This document shows positions 5,144-5,861 of a stretch of 5,861 nt of DNA, piece after piece. Origin of the DNA: Paracoccaceae bacterium (lineage in GTDB: Bacteria > Pseudomonadota > Alphaproteobacteria > Rhodobacterales > Rhodobacteraceae); NCBI GenBank assembly GCA_007128995.1, contig SKWJ01000102.1:1-5861 (forward strand), read 5' to 3'. The number at the start of each line of letters is the position of its first letter. Position 1 is the stretch's first letter. Both the position numbers and the translations under genes were made by a program. Below the pieces are notes generated by a model. The model was not told the origin of the DNA, did no database searches, and saw only the letters and a program-made list of their open reading frames with translations.

Positions 5144-5861
5144 TCAGCCGCCTGCGCCGCTTGGGGGGCGGCGTGCAGCACGATGCTGAATTCCGCACCG
5201 CCGTCCGGGTGGTTGCACATCGAGAGGCTGCCGCCGAAATCACGCACGATATTGTAGGAAATCGAAAGCCCAAGGCCCAGCCCCTTGCCGACTTCCTTGG
5301 TGGTGAAGAACGGATCGAAAATCCGGTCCCGCAACCCTTCGGGCACGCCGGGCCCGCGGTCGCGCAGAAGGATACGGACTGTCGCGCCATCGTTTTCGGC
5401 GCTCAGCGTCAGCAGCCTGTCATCCCCGCCCTCGACTGCGTCGATCGCATTGCTGATCAGGTTGACCATGACTTGCTGCAATCTTACTGCACCTGCCGTC
5501 ACACTTGGCGCAACTGTCCCCATATCCACCTGCAATGTGACGTCTGACTTTGTCAGTCGCCAGCCAAGAAGTTCCTGCGCGGCCAGAACAGTTTCGGACA
5601 GGCATACCGGGCGCAGTTGCTGGTTGGGCTTGCGTGCGAAATTGCGCAGATGACGGCTGATCCGGGTCATCCGGTCGATCATCCCGATGATCCGGTCAAT
5701 ATTGCTGCGCGCGTCCTGCATCCGGTCGCGGTCGATCAGCACTTGCGCGTTTTCAGCATAGTTGCGCGCCGCCCCGAGGGGCTGGTTGAATTCATGGCTG
5801 AGTGCGGCGGACATCTGGCCAAGTGCGGCCAGCTTTCCGGCCTGTACCAGCTCGGACTGGG
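5140..5861 (-). CDS. dctB: DctB-type sensor histidine kinase, C-terminal part (partial)
   Basis: The gene runs off the right edge; 239 codons are visible before the TGA at 5142-5140. The open frame continues unbroken to 5861, so the ATG at 5814 is internal. The visible peptide opens with QSELVQAGKLAALGQ, the end of a linker helix, then the H-box ALSHEFNQPLGA, with the phosphorylated His at visible residue 22. The ATPase domain has the N-box NLISNAIDAV at 133-142, G1 RDRGPGVPEG (Asp167, Gly169, Gly171), F-box IFDPFFTTK near 180 and G2 GKGLGLGL at 192-199. HEFNQPL together with GKLAALGQMSAALSHE is typical of DctB-like kinases. These are inner-membrane proteins with a periplasmic ligand domain, which is missing here, so the signal cannot be judged. 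The 4-bp overlap with dctD indicates one transcription unit. The operon promoter lies to the right of the window. Confidence 0.88.
   Translation of the reverse strand, partial: QSELVQAGKLAALGQMSAALSHEFNQPLGAARNYAENAQVLIDRDRMQDARSNIDRIIGMIDRMTRISRHLRNFARKPNQQLRPVCLSETVLAAQELLGWRLTKSDVTLQVDMGTVAPSVTAGAVRLQQVMVNLISNAIDAVEGGDDRLLTLSAENDGATVRILLRDRGPGVPEGLRDRIFDPFFTTKEVGKGLGLGLSISYNIVRDFGGSLSMCNHPDGGAEFSIVLHAAPQAAQAAE
5148..5153 (-). promoter_or_regulatory. Candidate ribosome binding site of dctD
   Basis: On the bottom strand AGGCGG lies 4 nt before the dctD ATG, with its AGG part at 7 nt, inside the last codons of dctB. It supports the start at 5143 and coupled translation of the two proteins. 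Confidence 0.5.

Noticed and set aside
4580..5257. 225-codon + strand open frame opposite dctD
   Set aside because: It is an antisense shadow spanning the dctD-dctB junction, where the bottom strand encodes clear REC and kinase motifs.

Overview
The window looks like an alphaproteobacterial chromosome, most likely from the Rhodobacterales (Rhodobacter/Roseobacter relatives). The evidence is high GC, compact operons with overlapping start and stop codons, and a gene order (MalG-type permease, ABC ATPase, short-chain sorbitol dehydrogenase, long-chain mannitol dehydrogenase) that matches the smo/mtl polyol operon known from Rhodobacter sphaeroides. All identifications come from reading motifs and recalling families. 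No database search was run.

Left part, + strand, 1-3420: the 3' half of a polyol uptake and oxidation operon. It starts with the last 39 codons of smoG (permease). After a 49-bp gap come smoK (transport ATPase), smoS (NAD-dependent sorbitol/polyol dehydrogenase) and mtlK (mannitol 2-dehydrogenase). smoK and smoS share a 4-bp ATGA overlap, and smoS and mtlK overlap by 13 bp. Together they would import hexitols through a binding-protein-dependent ABC transporter and oxidise sorbitol and mannitol to fructose in the cytoplasm. The sugar kinase that should follow this chemistry is not in the window.

Middle, 3421-3781: a 361-bp non-coding gap between convergent operons, and the most structured non-coding DNA here. 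It holds a weak terminator-like hairpin just after mtlK and a long imperfect inverted repeat (3499-3519 with 3589-3609, 18 of 21 matching). All three mismatches would be G-U pairs in a bottom-strand RNA. It also holds a strong GC-rich hairpin (3617-3646) whose 11-nt core recurs inverted at 3732-3742. This looks like REP-type repeat material, but only a genome-wide search can show that.

Right part, - strand, 3782-5861: a two-component system. A DctB-type histidine kinase (C-terminal 239 residues; the sensor domain lies beyond the right edge) overlaps by 4 bp the gene for a complete DctD-type response regulator (REC, AAA+, Fis-type HTH). The regulator has GAFPGA in place of the canonical GAFTGA sigma-54 loop and Asp-Asp in place of Asp-Glu in Walker B. 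Nothing in the window links this system to the polyol genes; the two operons simply converge.

I see no clearly new biological system. The points most worth checking are the intergenic repeats and the altered sigma-54 contact loop.
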